Positions 22,550 through 34,484 of a DNA stretch of 64,000 nt are shown here, piece by piece. The stretch is from Paguma larvata (taxonomy: Eukaryota > Chordata > Mammalia > Carnivora > Viverridae). Position numbers and translations under genes: made by a program. Under the pieces are notes generated by a model that ran no database searches, was not told the DNA's origin, and worked only from the letters and a program-made list of their open reading frames with translations. Each line of letters begins with the position of its first letter. The first letter of the stretch is position 1. Where the stretch lies: NCBI GenBank assembly GCA_030068075.1, contig CM057826.1:69537312-69601311 (forward strand), read 5' to 3'.

Positions 22550-24150
22550 TTTGGAATAAAGATATCTCAGAACTTTCACCTGGAACCTATAGATTTAAGA
22601 CAAAATAAAGCTTTCATTAGCTATTCTTTAAATAAACTCTTAGACATATGTTCCCCTCTCTTTGAAATAATCAGTTTACTGCCTCTGTTTGTATTTACTT
22701 CAACAATGTAATATTTAAGACAATCCCCCAGCACCTTTACTCAGCATCCTGTGAAGTCTTTTAGGAGGCCATTTTATAGTCAATATTTAATATTGGAAAA
22801 GTATATATATGCAATTATTAAATTTCACAAAATGATTCAAGAATTTTCTATATTTGACTTTACATTTACTGATGTATTTGCAGTGCCTTCTTTGGCATTT
22901 GGAACAGTTTTCATTGATGATGGCTCAATCATGTTTCTTTTATTAATTGTTTATTTGCCTTCTTATCCAAAATATGTATTTTCACACAATATTTTAAATT
23001 CATCTTACACATTTCAGAAATATGGAATAGTTCTTTGTCAAAAATAGTCTATAACAACACAAGATCAAGATTAATTGTAATTCTTAACACTTGAAGGTTT
23101 AATATACTTTTTCTCACCTCAGTTTTCAGTAATTATATAAAAGAAAATTAACTGTTTACATTTTTAGAAGCAGAAATGTCCAAATAAGATCACTTCTCTG
23201 TGCTTATTTTTAAGAGTGGTGAGATTAATGGAGATATCTCCAACAAGCAAACTCTATTGTCAGTTTTCAAGCCTTTCATAGAATCTAATGCCATTTGCTT
23301 TTTAAAAATTCCATGTGTTGATAATCCACTCATTGCTGAAAATGATTCTTTTCTCCCTTTCTGCATGTAAGCCTGGGTCAGCTTCTGCAAAAGAACTCTA
23401 TCAATGTCTTAGTTATGATGCACATTAGTGAAAGAGAACAAATATTGGTGTTAAACCTTATCTCGATAGTTACCCATGTAAGTTCCCTTCTGTTAACTGT
23501 GATAAAAATGACTCAGAACACTGGCTTTTTCATTGTTACCTGGAGCCTATTGTTAATATTTAAGCATTTAAAATAATATAAATATTGGTTAATTATATTA
23601 AAAGTAACAATATAAAATATTTAGAAGACTAGATTTATATTTTCATTCAATAAATCTGAAAACCTTCAGAAGGACCTTGATACTTTTTTGGTTGTATGTT
23701 TACTATATGACTGAACTTTGAGTGGAGATGTTAACAGACACTGAGCTTAGATAGGTTCTATATAAAAATATATTGGCTATCTGCAATAGAAAGAAACTTT
23801 CGATTTGAGCACTTATTTCCTAAGTTTGAACATCTAGTTCTTGAAGGCTTAAACCATAAGAATTTCTCAGAGTACATTTAAAATGGACAAGTACAATCAT
23901 TTAAATGGATCATACTGAGATCTTATTTTATCATATAAGTGAAATGAAAATACAGTTTAAACAAAACGGGGAATATAATCAAAATAATTCATTATAGGTT
24001 TATTTATAGACAGATATGCCAAAATTAAAGTAAAATTTTCATAAGAGAGTATTCTTCTTTTGCTTATAGAACATAAAGGTTTTATTATAGTCATATGATT
24101 TTTTCAATCAAGCCCTTTTCCTTTCTAGTTTATCTCTTAATACTATAATT
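22550..24150. other. AT-rich unique sequence
   Basis: No repeat family or credible exon recognised. Open frames here are short and of low-complexity composition. Confidence 0.35.
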
Positions 24151-24164
24151 TAGACTATATTTAT

Positions 24165-24398
24165 TTCTTTTCTTATTTTTTGATGATTATTTGTTTATTT
24201 TGAGAAAGAGAGAGAAAGAGAGAGAGAGCGTGCATGCGATCAGGGGAGGGCTGAGAGAAGAGGGAGAAAGAGACTGTTAAGCAGGCCCCATGCTTGGCAT
24301 GGCGCCTGAGGCAGGACTGGAGCAAATGACCATGAGATCATGACCTGAGCTGAAATCAAAGGTCAGGTGCTTCGGCAGCCGAGCCACCCAGGTGCCCA
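24165..24398 (-). mobile_element. CAN SINE, reverse, with 13-bp target-site duplication
   Basis: GA-rich body, GGCATGGCGCCTGAGGCAGG, and head ending GAGCCACCCAGGTGCCC. Perfect direct repeats AGACTATATTTAT at 24152-24164 and 24399-24411 bound the insertion. Confidence 0.9.
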
Positions 24399-24544
24399 AG
24401 ACTATATTTATGAGAAAAACAATTTTATATAATTAATCTTTTCATTTGGCAACATATAGTTTTCCTAATTACCTTTGCAATTTTAACACTTTTTTCTTTT
24501 AAATCCTTTCCACTAATGAAAATGCACTAGATTAAATATGTTTT

Positions 24545-24748
24545 GGGGCACGTGGATGGCTCAGTTGATTAAGTGTCCAATTCTTGATATTGGCTCAGGT
24601 ACTGATCTCATGGTCAAGGGATCAAGCCCCACGTCAGACTTGCACTGGACATAGAGCCTACTTAGAATTCTCTCTCTGCTCCTCTCCTGCTCCCACTTTC
24701 TCTCTCAAAAAAAAAAAAATAAATAAACATTTAATAAATAAAAAAAAT
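24545..24748 (+). mobile_element. Older CAN SINE variant, forward
   Basis: GGGGCACGTGGATGGCTCAG head, GGGATCAAGCCCCACGTCAG, then a body (GCACTGGACATAGAGCC, AGAATTCTCTCTCTGC) that differs from the common feliform type, and a long A-rich tail. Flanks share ATTAAATATGTTTT and ATAAACTATGGTTTT, an imperfect duplication. It faces the SINE at 24165-24398 head to head. Confidence 0.88.
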
Positions 24749-24749
24749 A

Positions 24750-25335
24750 AACTATGGTTTTATTGACATAGTCCCCACATCAGACCATAGCATGGTTTTT
24801 GAAGACCTATGTTTGTTTCCACTGGATTTTCTAATTTTTAATTACACTTTCCTAAGATTACAGACTTGAATATTTTTTTCCTAAATTGGACAGAGATCCC
24901 GTTTTATCTGTTTATCATGTTATGCTTATCTCCGGTTGAAATCTAGGAGATCAATAAATATGTGTTAATAAATTTCAGCTCATCAAATTGGTACTGATAT
25001 TTTTGGCATGCCAGTTCAGAGGGGGCATGAGATGTTGGAATCCAACATTAGAAGGGATAACATTCTATTATTTATTTAAAATCACACTGATTTTCATGTT
25101 TTTTTTAACAATCTAAAGAAGCTCAAAAGGAAATCTTCGTACCTTCTTTCTATTCTGCATTCTCATCTTAAATCTCCTTTCTTCCTTGGGCCTGGGTGAA
25201 TGCAAGTAATGGAAAAAAAATGCTGCCCAGTAGTGCAGCAAGGTACATTTTAAGTGCCTGGAGTCAGGAAGAAGACAATTATGTCACACATAGACATAAC
25301 TTCAGGTGTCAAATGCCTTGAAAAGTCTGGTCTAC
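24750..25335. other. Unique sequence
   Basis: No repeat or gene was recognised. Confidence 0.35.
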
Positions 25336-25470
25336 TTATCCATTCAACGAGCATTTGTTTTGCTCCTTCTGTGCTCAAGACACTGTGTTAGGCATTATTC
25401 AGAATATTCAGGATATACAGATGGGTCATACAGATATTTTCCCTTAAGGAATTTATTTTTTATAGTATGG
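25336..25470 (-). mobile_element. Possible L2-class fragment, reverse
   Basis: ATTCAACGAGCATTTGTTTTG, TCTGTGCTCAAGACACTGTG, TTAGGCATTATTC and CCCTTAAGGAATTTATT resemble the common ancient pattern TTCAACAAATATTTATTGAG / TGTGCCAGGCACTGTTCTAG / CCCTCATGGAGCTTACA seen at complemented L2 3' ends. Short and diverged. Confidence 0.45.
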
Positions 25471-27435
25471 CAAAACATAATGTAGTCAAGAGGATGTCAT
25501 AAACTATGTATATGAGAGTCATGTTTTCATCCAAGCTTTTTTAAGCTATAGATCATGTCTAGTGTTAGAACATTGTTTTTTTGCATATTTTAAGAGGAAA
25601 AGATTTAAATAAAAATTGAGGACTTTATAGGTCATTATTGGTAAAACCAAATTTTGTTGGGAAGACCTTTAACATTAAGTGAAGGCATTGGATTATTACC
25701 AACAATAGGAATTAGACATTTCCTAAATTTCAGGTGTTGTACTTTATATTCTAGCTATGTTTAAAATTGCACATTCTGTTCATTCTATTTTTTCTCTTTT
25801 GCATTCAATTCCTTTATTTCTTACCATATGCAATGTTTCAGTATTTTCTTCTTTAATAATTCAAGCACAGGAATTTTCAGTTCACCTTTCTGTATTATAA
25901 AGCTACTAATTAGTATTGACTTTCACACTACAGTATCTGTAGTAAAATCTCATTAATTGTGCCCAGTTGGGAAATAAAAGGTGAGTCTAATTCATAGGAC
26001 ATATAAGAAAAAATGGCATGAAATAAAATATGTATGAAATAATCTGCCAACAGCAATTGATTAATATAAGAATCAATCACAAATGTGAGGAAAACAACTT
26101 GTTTAAAAATACTCATCAATAAAGCTCATTTTTATTACCATATTCAATAGTTGTCTAAAACCATTGCTAAAGTGGCTTAAAATAAATGTTCTGGCTTTTA
26201 CTTGAAAATCGGCTAAACATTACCCTTATTTACACTTTAATTAGAAAGTAATCTTTTGAGGGTACACATTTATGTTTTAAGTAAGCTTTCCTTAATTATC
26301 ATAATTTCCAATTTTTAATTAAACAGGTTTTTATTGTTTGGGGAGGAAATTCATCTAAGACAAAGACTGTAGCATAAAAAAGTTCTTGTCCTCTATGGAA
26401 AATAATTTTTAACTTTGTAAACTCTTTAAACTGTTATTAGATAGTACAGTTGATGACTGATACCATGTGTAATATTTTTGTTTTCTAAGGAAACATTTAA
26501 AATTACATTAAAATTACAAAAATTTTCCAAGTACATTTTAAAAATAGGTATGCGCAAAGATGTAGCTTATGTTTATTTACCAATTTGTTATCTTTTTATT
26601 TACTTTCTTTGGCAATATTTCAAATTTTTTGTTCGCTTCCTTAATTCCTGCTAAATTACTCTGAATGTAAGCAAGCGGTAGAAGCTCCTGGTGAAATAAC
26701 AGAACCATGTACTCAGCAACAAAGGCTAGGCTTTTTGAAAATATTTCCAGAAACCTTTTATTCAATTGGGAATATGGGAGAAGATCTTAAGGGTCAGTTT
26801 TGTGCAAACACAACTTTTATTGAGTTTAGGAAAATTGGAGGGACCAGAAAAGAATGAAATTGCAGTGACAGAGTAGTGCCACTTAAAGACTCAGTTGAGA
26901 GCAGTTATGGAAATAGGAACTTTTCTTTCCTAAGAAAAAATACTCCCGAATTCATGATAGAAGAGGATTTAAAAAGGAGGAAGTCAGCTGTAGTGTAGAA
27001 TATCACAGGCACCTAAAAGCCCAAGATAAAACCATTGTCCTCGCTAAAGGAGTTGTAGAAAGGAGACTCTGTGGTCCACAGAGTGGGGAAAATTCCCGTT
27101 ATTTTTTCTTGTTTTCTTATAGCATGGGAAGCTAAATTCCTGAGGAAATAAACAAACAAAATATTTCTGTCCAGAAGACTAGGTAAGGGGCTTTTGGGAG
27201 TGTATCGGGGAAATCCTGAAGACCAGTGAGGCGGAGAAGAGAGCTCCTGAATTCTGTCTATGAAAGTAAATGAGGCTGGGTTCATCGCTGAATAACTTAA
27301 TATAGCAGCCCAGGAGGCACAGCAAAGGATGTGAAAGCCAAACTGACACTGGAACCACTTGAAATGTCAGTTTAATTAAAATATCAGCAAACCTCTAACC
27401 AGATCAACCAGGAAACTAATACTAAAAGAAAACAA
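25471..27435. other. AT-rich unique sequence with a cryptic exon-like motif pair
   Basis: No gene recognised. At 27100-27190 there is a strong acceptor-like tract (TTTTTTCTTGTTTTCTTATAG) followed 60 bp later by AG|GTAAGG, but all three frames contain stops in between. Confidence 0.35.
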
Positions 27436-27439
27436 ACAA

Positions 27440-28790
27440 AAAACAGAAAAGGAAAGATTCATTCCAACCTAGAATCCTGTATCCTGTAAAAATACCCTTT
27501 TGGAATGACAGCAAAATAAATATATTCTTAGATCGAGGAAACTAAAAGACTGTCATCTGTCACTAGCCCACTGACAAAAAAAAAAAAAAAAAAAGGAGAA
27601 GTTTTTCAGGCTAAACATAAATGATTGCAGAATATATCTCATAACTTCAGGAATAAAGAAAGAGCAAACAAAACAGTAATTATCTGAGTTAATAAAATAG
27701 ACACCATATACAGCATATTCTCTGACTATAATAGAAGGAAATTATAGATAAAGAGCAAAAATATATCTGGAAAATCCCAAAGTAGTTGGGAATTAAATAA
27801 TACATTTCTAAATAATCTATGGGCCAAAGAGGAAGTCTAAAGAGTATAAAAAATATTTTGAATTAAGTGAAAACAAATACAATGTATTAATAATACCTGC
27901 GGGATACAGTTATGACAGTGTTTTGAGGGAAATTTACAACATTAAGTACATGTATCAGAGCAGAAGAATGACTTAAAACCAATAAACTAAGTTTTCACCT
28001 TAAGTACTAGAGAAAGAACACTAAAATCAACCTGGAGCGAGGCAAAGGAAGGTAATGATTAGATCATGGATCAGGGAAATTGAAAGCCAAAAAAAGAAGA
28101 AAATTAATAATCCACAAGTTTTTTTAATCAATGCAATTGTTAAACCTAGGGAGACCAACAAAGAAAGAAGACACAATACGTGTCCCTCTAATATTAAAAT
28201 GATAGGACAATATTATAAACAATTCTATAGTAATAAGTTTAAATGAATAGATGAAAGAGACCAAATCCTTGAAAGATACAAGCTACCAAAATTTGTTCCA
28301 GATGAAATTAAACCACGAATAGTACAAAATCCAACAAAATAAATCCCAGTCCCTGATAGTTTCACTGGTGAATTCTACCAAACATTTAAGACAGAACTCC
28401 TATCAATTCTACATAATAAGCTCTCCTGAAAATGAACTGAAAGGAAGTATTCTCAAGTTAATTTATCAGTCTAAAATCCATATATCATAAGCAGATAAAG
28501 ATATCACAAGGAAAGCCACTACAAATATCTATCATGAATACAGAGACAAAATCCTCAGGAAAATGTTCACAAGTAAAATCCAGCAGTGTATAAAGTAATA
28601 ATATATTAGGACCAAGTAAAATTTTTTTAGTAATGAAAGACTAGTTCAACATCTGAAAACCAGGCAATGTGATTCACCATACTAACATACGAAAGAAGAA
28701 AAGTTGTATAAAAATTTCAATAGACATAGAAAATACATTTTATAAAATTCAACATGCGTTCATTAAAAATTGCTCAGCAAAGAAAGAATG
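27440..28790 (+). mobile_element. Old L1 ORF2 central fragment
   Basis: L1 text in order: AGAATCCTGTATCCTGTAAA, TTGGGAATTAAATAATACAT, GGGCCAAAGAGGAAGTC, GTTTTGAGGGAAATTTACAAC and the RT-domain stretch GATAGTTTCACTGGTGAATTC, encoding DSFTGEFYQTF, which recalls the L1 motif DGFTGEFYQTF. The copy has internal deletions, frame breaks and an A-run at 27576-27594. Family is old L1M-like. Confidence 0.75.
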
Positions 28791-28852
28791 GAAGAAACTT
28801 TAACTAGTAGAAATGTGAATTCCTAAAGGGCAAGGACTGTGGGTTGGTTATT

Positions 28853-29090
28853 CTTTTTTTTTTTTTTCAATGTTTATTTATTTTTGAGAGACAGAAACAG
28901 ACAGAGCATGAGCAGAGAAGCGCAGAGAGAGAGACACACACAGAATCAGAGAGGGAGACGCAGAATCAGAAGCAGGCTCCAGGCTCCGATCTGTCAGCTC
29001 AGCTTGATACCAGGCTTGAATTCATGAATGGTGAGATCATGACCTGAGCCAAAGCTGGATGCTTAACCAATTGAGCCACCCAACTTTCCC
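28853..29090 (-). mobile_element. CAN SINE, reverse
   Basis: T-run and AATGTTTATTTATTTTTGAG tail complement, GAGACGCAGAATCAGAAGC, AGGCTCCAGGCTCCGATC, head ending TTGAGCCACCCAACTTTCCC. Flanked by TGGTTATT at 28845 and 29091, a short target-site duplication merging into the adjacent TTTA repeat. Confidence 0.9.
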
Positions 29091-29093
29091 TGG

Positions 29094-29137
<44 letters not shown>
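29094..29137. repeat. (TTTA)n tetranucleotide microsatellite
   Basis: About 11 uninterrupted TTTA units immediately right of a SINE. Likely length-polymorphic. Confidence 0.95.
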
Positions 29138-29139
<2 letters not shown>

Positions 29140-29173
29140 CAGTACATATTAGCATAGTTCCTGTTACAAAGGT

Positions 29174-29200
29174 AAAAAAAAAAAAAAAAAAAAAAAAAAA
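29174..29200. repeat. A27 homopolymer
   Basis: An uninterrupted run of 27 A's that does not end a recognisable SINE or L1 body; only about 36 bp of other sequence separate it from the TTTA repeat. Confidence 0.95.
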
Positions 29201-29264
29201 GATTTGTGAAACAAATTATTTATAAATACATAAGTTAACAGTGCCCAATTAATTTTTGTATTTA

Positions 29265-29476
29265 AAAATCTTTTTTTAATGTTTATTTTTGAGAGAGAGA
29301 GCTTGTGTCAGGGAAGAGCAGAGAGAGAGAGAGAGAAGGAAATACATAATCTGAAGCAGGTTCCAGACTCTGAGCTGTCAGCACAGAGCCTGATGCAGGA
29401 CTCAAACTTGTGAACTGCGAGATCATGACCTGAGCTGAAGTTGGACACTCAACGGACTGAGCCACCCAAGTGCCCC
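29265..29476 (-). mobile_element. CAN SINE, reverse
   Basis: TTTTTTTAATGTTTATTTTTG tail complement, GA-rich body, GAGCTGTCAGCACAGAGCC, head ending CTGAGCCACCCAAGTGCCCC. Possible duplication ACAGTGCCCAATT (29238) and ATAGTGCCCGATT (29478), two mismatches in 13. Confidence 0.9.
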
Positions 29477-29479
29477 AAT

Positions 29480-31400
29480 AGTGCCCGATTTAAAATACAT
29501 ACACACAGACATATACACTCTAGAAAATAAGAATATAAGTCTCTAGTTTTCTGTGCAGTGCCATGATATGAAAATTTTGTTTTAGGAAGCTGATATATTT
29601 TAATACCTTTTGGTAATTTAAAGTGGGTTGGTCAAAGGGCTAAAACCATGTAGGGTTTTATTCTAAACATGAAGATCAGTGTCTTGGTGGCAGATTTGTA
29701 ATGAAGATGGATAGATAAGGCAAACATTAGCAGTTTTTGTTTCTTCAATATTAAAAAGAAAATAAATCAGGCTATAAGTAAATATGTGTTTTCATGAGAG
29801 GAGAGGATAAAAACCATTCACTTAAGATAATTATTTTGTTTTCTGGTAACAGTTAAATTCAGCTATAGTAACTGATATTTTATAGTAGATGTTCATTCAT
29901 TCATATGTATTAATTTATACATATTCATACTTACTAAGTTTACATTTGTATTCGTATTTATCTAGTATCTTGTTAGACTTTATGTGCATTATATTATTTA
30001 TTAGACCCCATATTCCTATATTTTCCCTAATACAATATATTGACTTTCCAAGCTATTCAGGACCATCACATGGAAGTACATAAATAAATTGGTGGTTAGG
30101 CAGGATTACTTGTTGCAAAGAACTAAATGGCCCTATTTACTCTAGCTGTATCTTCCTCAGCCAGGATGTATTTCCTAAGCTTACTGCACTTGTAACAGGA
30201 TGTGATTAAGAGGAACATCTTTTTTTTAAAGAACTTAAGGTGAATTCCCTTATGGGCCAAAGATCTGCATCCCACTGAGAGGGCAGATGAATAAATGTTT
30301 GGTTTATGGGACTAAAAAGAGATGGGCCGGAGATATACTTCTGAATTAGAGATTCCAGCTCACCTTATTATCAACTGTATAAAAGTCTGTATGTCTCAAG
30401 GTAATATCTTGTTAAAGGTCTCCTTAGCTTTATGCCTTTCCTGTTCATTATTTTAAATTATACTTCACAAGGGAAAGATAGATTTATAATTTGATTTTTT
30501 TAGGTGTTGAATGCAGAAGTCGAATCTTTTGTAATTGTTGCTTCATTTTATTAATTTTCGAAGTTTATTTTTCCCTTAATTTACAAGCAGGGCGAAACTA
30601 CGTAGGAATGTATGTATTTATACATCGTTTTAAGGAAACTGTAATACTGTTTCAACTTCAAATACTGAAAAGAATATTTTTGGAACCTCATTGCCTGAAT
30701 TCAAGACTGTAAGATTCTCCACACTATATTTTTGATTTTCTTTTTTGTGAGAATGAAGTCTCCCACCGACTATAGGTACTGACTACTATTTACTAGTAAA
30801 CCAATGGCAAGACAGGAACTAATCATTGTTACTATCTTTTCAGTTACTCCAGGACGTAGAACAAGGATCAGGTCAAAAGTAAAAATAAATAAATAATAAC
30901 AAATCTAGGAAGACCCAGTAGGCAAGTGAAAAATACAAACAAAACATGGAATAGGCAACTCCTAACAAAACGGAACTGCACTTAAAAGAAAAATAATAAG
31001 AGCGCCAAAGGAGATTTAAGTGTAGCAAAAACAAAATTATGGAACTGAAGAAACAGCTGCAGAAATAATAAATAGCAAGCCAAACTAAGATTTGGGAAAT
31101 AATTTTTTGTCAATACTATGCTTCATGTCTGTTTTCATTTTGGATTCAACAGTAACACCTTCTAAATTCCCTTCTATATGCAGAGAAGAAGCTGGAAACT
31201 CGGTTTCCCAGAATCCTCTTTCCTATGTTTTACGAAGAATCACATGAGATTTGGAAAGTAGAAGAGGAGATTCCATTATTTTCCAGAGAAGGCTGCAAAC
31301 TGATGCAGATTTATTATTGCTTCCTGGCACTTTCTTCTTCTTCTTTTTCTTCTGTGACACTTTCTTGAGAATCAGCTGCTTGCTGCTGCACACTGAGGCA
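29480..31400. other. Mostly unique sequence
   Basis: No credible gene. The stretch 29570-29790 shows faint similarity to the ancient repeat annotated at 44460-45030 (TTTTAGGAAGCTGATAT, GATGGATAGATAAGGC), too weak to call. Confidence 0.35.
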
Positions 31401-31404
31401 GTTG

Positions 31405-31812
31405 AATACTCTTCTGTGTTAGTTTGCCAGGCCTTCCCTAACCAAATGCCACAGTAGATGATTTCTTCTGAAGCCTCTCCCCTTTGCTTTCAGATAGCTA
31501 CCTTCTAACCTTTTGGTCCTAACATATCCATGCCTCTGTACACTCACATCCTTGATGTATGTCCCCACATCTCTCTGAATGTCCTCTTCTTCTTTCTTAT
31601 AAGGACACTTGTAAAATTAAATTAGTATGTCTTAATCTCCTCCTCTTACAAGAACGCCAGGAAGATTGGATTAGAGAAGAATCTAAGACCTTATTTTAAC
31701 TACTTCTTTAAAGGTTGTTTCTTAAGATACAGTCACCTTCTTAGGTAATGGGACTAGAGAGCTTCATCATAGCAACTTTGAAGAGAATGCAATTCAGTCC
31801 ATAACACCTGCT
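31405..31812 (-). mobile_element. LTR relic (ERVL/MaLR-like), reverse
   Basis: On the plus strand: TGTGTTAGTTTGCCAGGCC, ACCAAATGCCACAG, TTTCTTCTGAAGCCTCTC, TCTTATAAGGACAC, AGATACAGTCACCTTC and CAATTCAGTCCATAACA. This is the complement of a common old mammalian LTR beginning TGTTA-GGG and ending with a CCCTAGCAAACTAA-like end. Ancient, no coding capacity. The exact family is not certain. Confidence 0.6.
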
Positions 31813-32048
31813 TAGAAATTTTAGGAATTTCAGTGGCTTTTTACTAAGCTTCTGAGAACTACCCACTTTGGTGCTTCAAACTGAGGCCTTCAGTATTTGC
31901 TTCATTGACTTTTGAGGGTGCTTCTCTGAACTCATGTCTTCTTCCTTAGTTTCTGCATAGTTGTGGAAATGTCTAGTTCTTAGTTTTAAACACATACAAG
32001 TGGAAAATAGTGTACTTCCCTCCCCCTATCACTTTATCTACCCATCAC

Positions 32049-32088
32049 CTCTCTCTCTCTCTCTCTCTCTCTTTCCCTCCCTCCCTCC
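32049..32088. repeat. (CT)n / (CCCT)n microsatellite
   Basis: A CT run to about 32072 followed by CCCTCCCTCCCTCC. All-pyrimidine. Confidence 0.9.
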
Positions 32089-32089
32089 A

Positions 32090-32402
32090 TCTGTTTAGCT
32101 TGCTAGGGCTGCCTGTAACAAAGAACCACAGACTTTGTGGGAAGAATTGGTTTCTTCTGAGAACTTTCTCCTTGGCTAATAAATATGTCATCTGTCTTTC
32201 TTTGTCTTCCTTCTATAACTGTCTATGCTCAAATTTACTGTTCTTGTAAATATACCAGTCATACTGATTTTGAGGTCACCCTAATAAACTCATTATAATT
32301 TAATTGCCTATTTAAAGACCCTTTTTCCAGATACAGTCACACTCTGAAGTACTTTAGCACTTTAGTATATAAATTTTGGGGGAACACGGTTCAGCCCATT
32401 GC
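32090..32402 (-). mobile_element. Second LTR relic of the same kind, reverse
   Basis: TTTAGCTTGCTAGGGCTGCC, AACAAAGAACCACAGAC, TTGGTTTCTTCTGAGAAC, TTTAAAGACCCTTTTTCC, AGATACAGTCACACTCTGAAG, ATTTTGGGGGAACACG and TTCAGCCCATTGC parallel the copy at 31405-31812 in the same orientation. The two are about 280 bp apart: either independent solo LTRs or the two ends of an element with a severely deleted interior. Confidence 0.65.
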
Positions 32403-32639
32403 TATCTACCCATTTAACTTTGAACTAATTGCTGAACTATTTGAAAGCAACTTGCAGACCACATGATGTATTATATGTAGATACAAAGCATATTCATAAA
32501 AAAAAGAATTTTCTTCTACCTTCCATAGGACCAGATCATAGTGACTGGAAGGGGATTTAAAGTCAGAGAGACATATTCCTATTGGCTTAGAAGAAAATGA
32601 GCACTCAGATTGTGACCTGTCTGTGTGGGTCATATGTCA

Positions 32640-32938
32640 CAGAAGTGGGCCTCTAAAAATCAAGAGTGGTTCCTGGAAACAGGTGGCAGGATATTGGGAA
32701 CTTCAGTAACAGAACTATAAGGAAATGATTGTGCCCAAATCACTGAGCTTGGAAGAGAATCCTGATCCCTAGCTATGAAGAGCTCCAGCCAGCACTTTGA
32801 TTTCAGCTTAGTGATATCCTGAGCAGATGACCTTGCTAACTAGACTCCTGACCATGGAAAGTGTGGCAAAATACATTTATGTTGTTTTAAGCCACTGAGT
32901 TTATGGTAATCTGTTCCACAGTACTAAAACTAAGACGC
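32640..32938 (+). mobile_element. MLT1/MaLR-like LTR 3' end, forward
   Basis: The final part reads TTATGTTGTTTTAAGCCACTG, AGTTTATGGTAATCTGTTCC and ACAGTACTAAAACTAAGAC, the hallmark 3' end of MLT1-type LTRs (TTGTTTTAAGCCACTAAGTTTGTGGTA, given here in parts). Upstream parts are more diverged and the left boundary is approximate. Confidence 0.6.
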
Positions 32939-32949
32939 TCTTCAGACTA

Positions 32950-33130
32950 GGCCGTTTGGCAATGTCTAGATGTATTTTGGATTGTTACAGTTTGAAGGAG
33001 GATCATTGTTGCATCTAGTATGGAGAGGCCAGAGTGCTGCAAACCACCCTGCAACGCCCAAGGCAAATCCTCAAAGGACAGAATTAGGAAGCTGTAGAAG
33101 CTAAAAGTGCCAAGGTTGAGGACCCCTGGA
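32950..33130 (-). mobile_element. MER20 (hAT-Charlie) DNA transposon, reverse
   Basis: TTTGGCAATGTCTAGATGTA, TTTTGGATTGTTACAG, GCATCTAGTATGGAGAGGCC, AGAGTGCTGCAAACCACCC, TGCAACGCCCAAGGCAAATC, GTGCCAAGGTTGAGGACCCC follow the complement of MER20 nearly end to end. It is a non-autonomous element, lacking transposase, inactive in placental mammals. Some MER20 copies elsewhere act as regulatory elements in endometrium; nothing shows that for this copy. Confidence 0.85.
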
Positions 33131-33134
33131 TTAG

Positions 33135-34480
33135 GCTATTCTATTAGATTCATTTCCAGTCGGAAGAGGAAAACTGATTTCGAGTTAGAATATTGAGAAC
33201 ATGACAACTTACTAGAAATAAATTAGAGACTTTAACCATATACACTTTGTTAGGGATAACACAATATTATTAAATACCGCCCAATAGAGAGCATCATTTT
33301 CAAGGTTTCCAAACTGAATCTAATACTTCTTACATATAAACATTAAGTTCTAAGTTATGTTTTGATATTAATGAGAAATTACCACCTACATGACACAAAG
33401 ATCATACATATTAGAACATTTTTCTCGGAATATGTAAAGTGCTTGATTTTTTTTTCTCTGCATATTATACACTTTCCAGGATGTCATATTTAATGGCTGA
33501 AATGATTTAGTGTTTGGCTTCTGCACTCCCTTCACATTTCGTTTTATTTCTCATCAGGAAAGCTTCCTAGGCCCTTGGCAAAATATCTCTTTGAAAAATC
33601 TGATGCAGAATTCCAAAGTTTGTGGGTAATGGCATGAACACACAAAGAAGAGATTTTAATACCTTTTATAATTCCAAAGCAAAAGACGCTTTAGGACCTC
33701 AAAGACTTATATAGTAGAGAGAAAGATTTGTAATAGTAAATATATAAATAAAAGCTGGCGCTGGTGACTTGCTTTAGCTTCTTGTAACCCTTGGACATGA
33801 TAAATTAAACATTAAATGAATACATGCTTTCAGTCCATTTTCTTCAGTGCTGTTCTTGATTTCTTGCTACTCTACAGGACTCCTTAGGATTATTGCATGT
33901 TCTTTGAGGAGAATTTTAAATAATTGATAAATATTCCAAAAGCACAGGATTCCTGTAAGTTACTACCAGCTGTCAGTCAATGAGAACTCCAAATTTGGTA
34001 TGAATTCAACATTCTCTTTTTGACATGAACCATCAAAACATTTAACAGAGGACAGATAAATGAGTATGAAGAAGACAAGATTGCAAAACATATTGCATAT
34101 CAAGTTCCATTTACAGGGGATAAAAACAATATAGAAAACCCGATCCACGTTGTTCATAAGCCTCTGTCTTGACGGAGTCTTCCCTGTCAAGTTAGTATTA
34201 CAAAGTAAGATCTTCTTAGTCATATTCTCAGATCTCTGCAAAGACAGATGTCTTAACGTTCTGTGGTTATTCTTTACTATTTATAATTAGAATAGCCTTC
34301 AAGGAGAATAGAAAGACAAATAGCAAAAACTAAACTATGTAAATGTAAATTTTTATCCTGAAGTGATTTATCTCATAAGCTTAGCTATCTCAAATTTACA
34401 GAGAACATAAAGTATCAAAAGAATTACCAGAGCAACCAAACAAATGTTAGCATATGCATACATGAATAATATGGGTAAGT
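33135..34480. other. Unique AT-rich sequence
   Basis: No repeat family or credible exon recognised. Confidence 0.35.
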
Positions 34481-34484
34481 ATAT

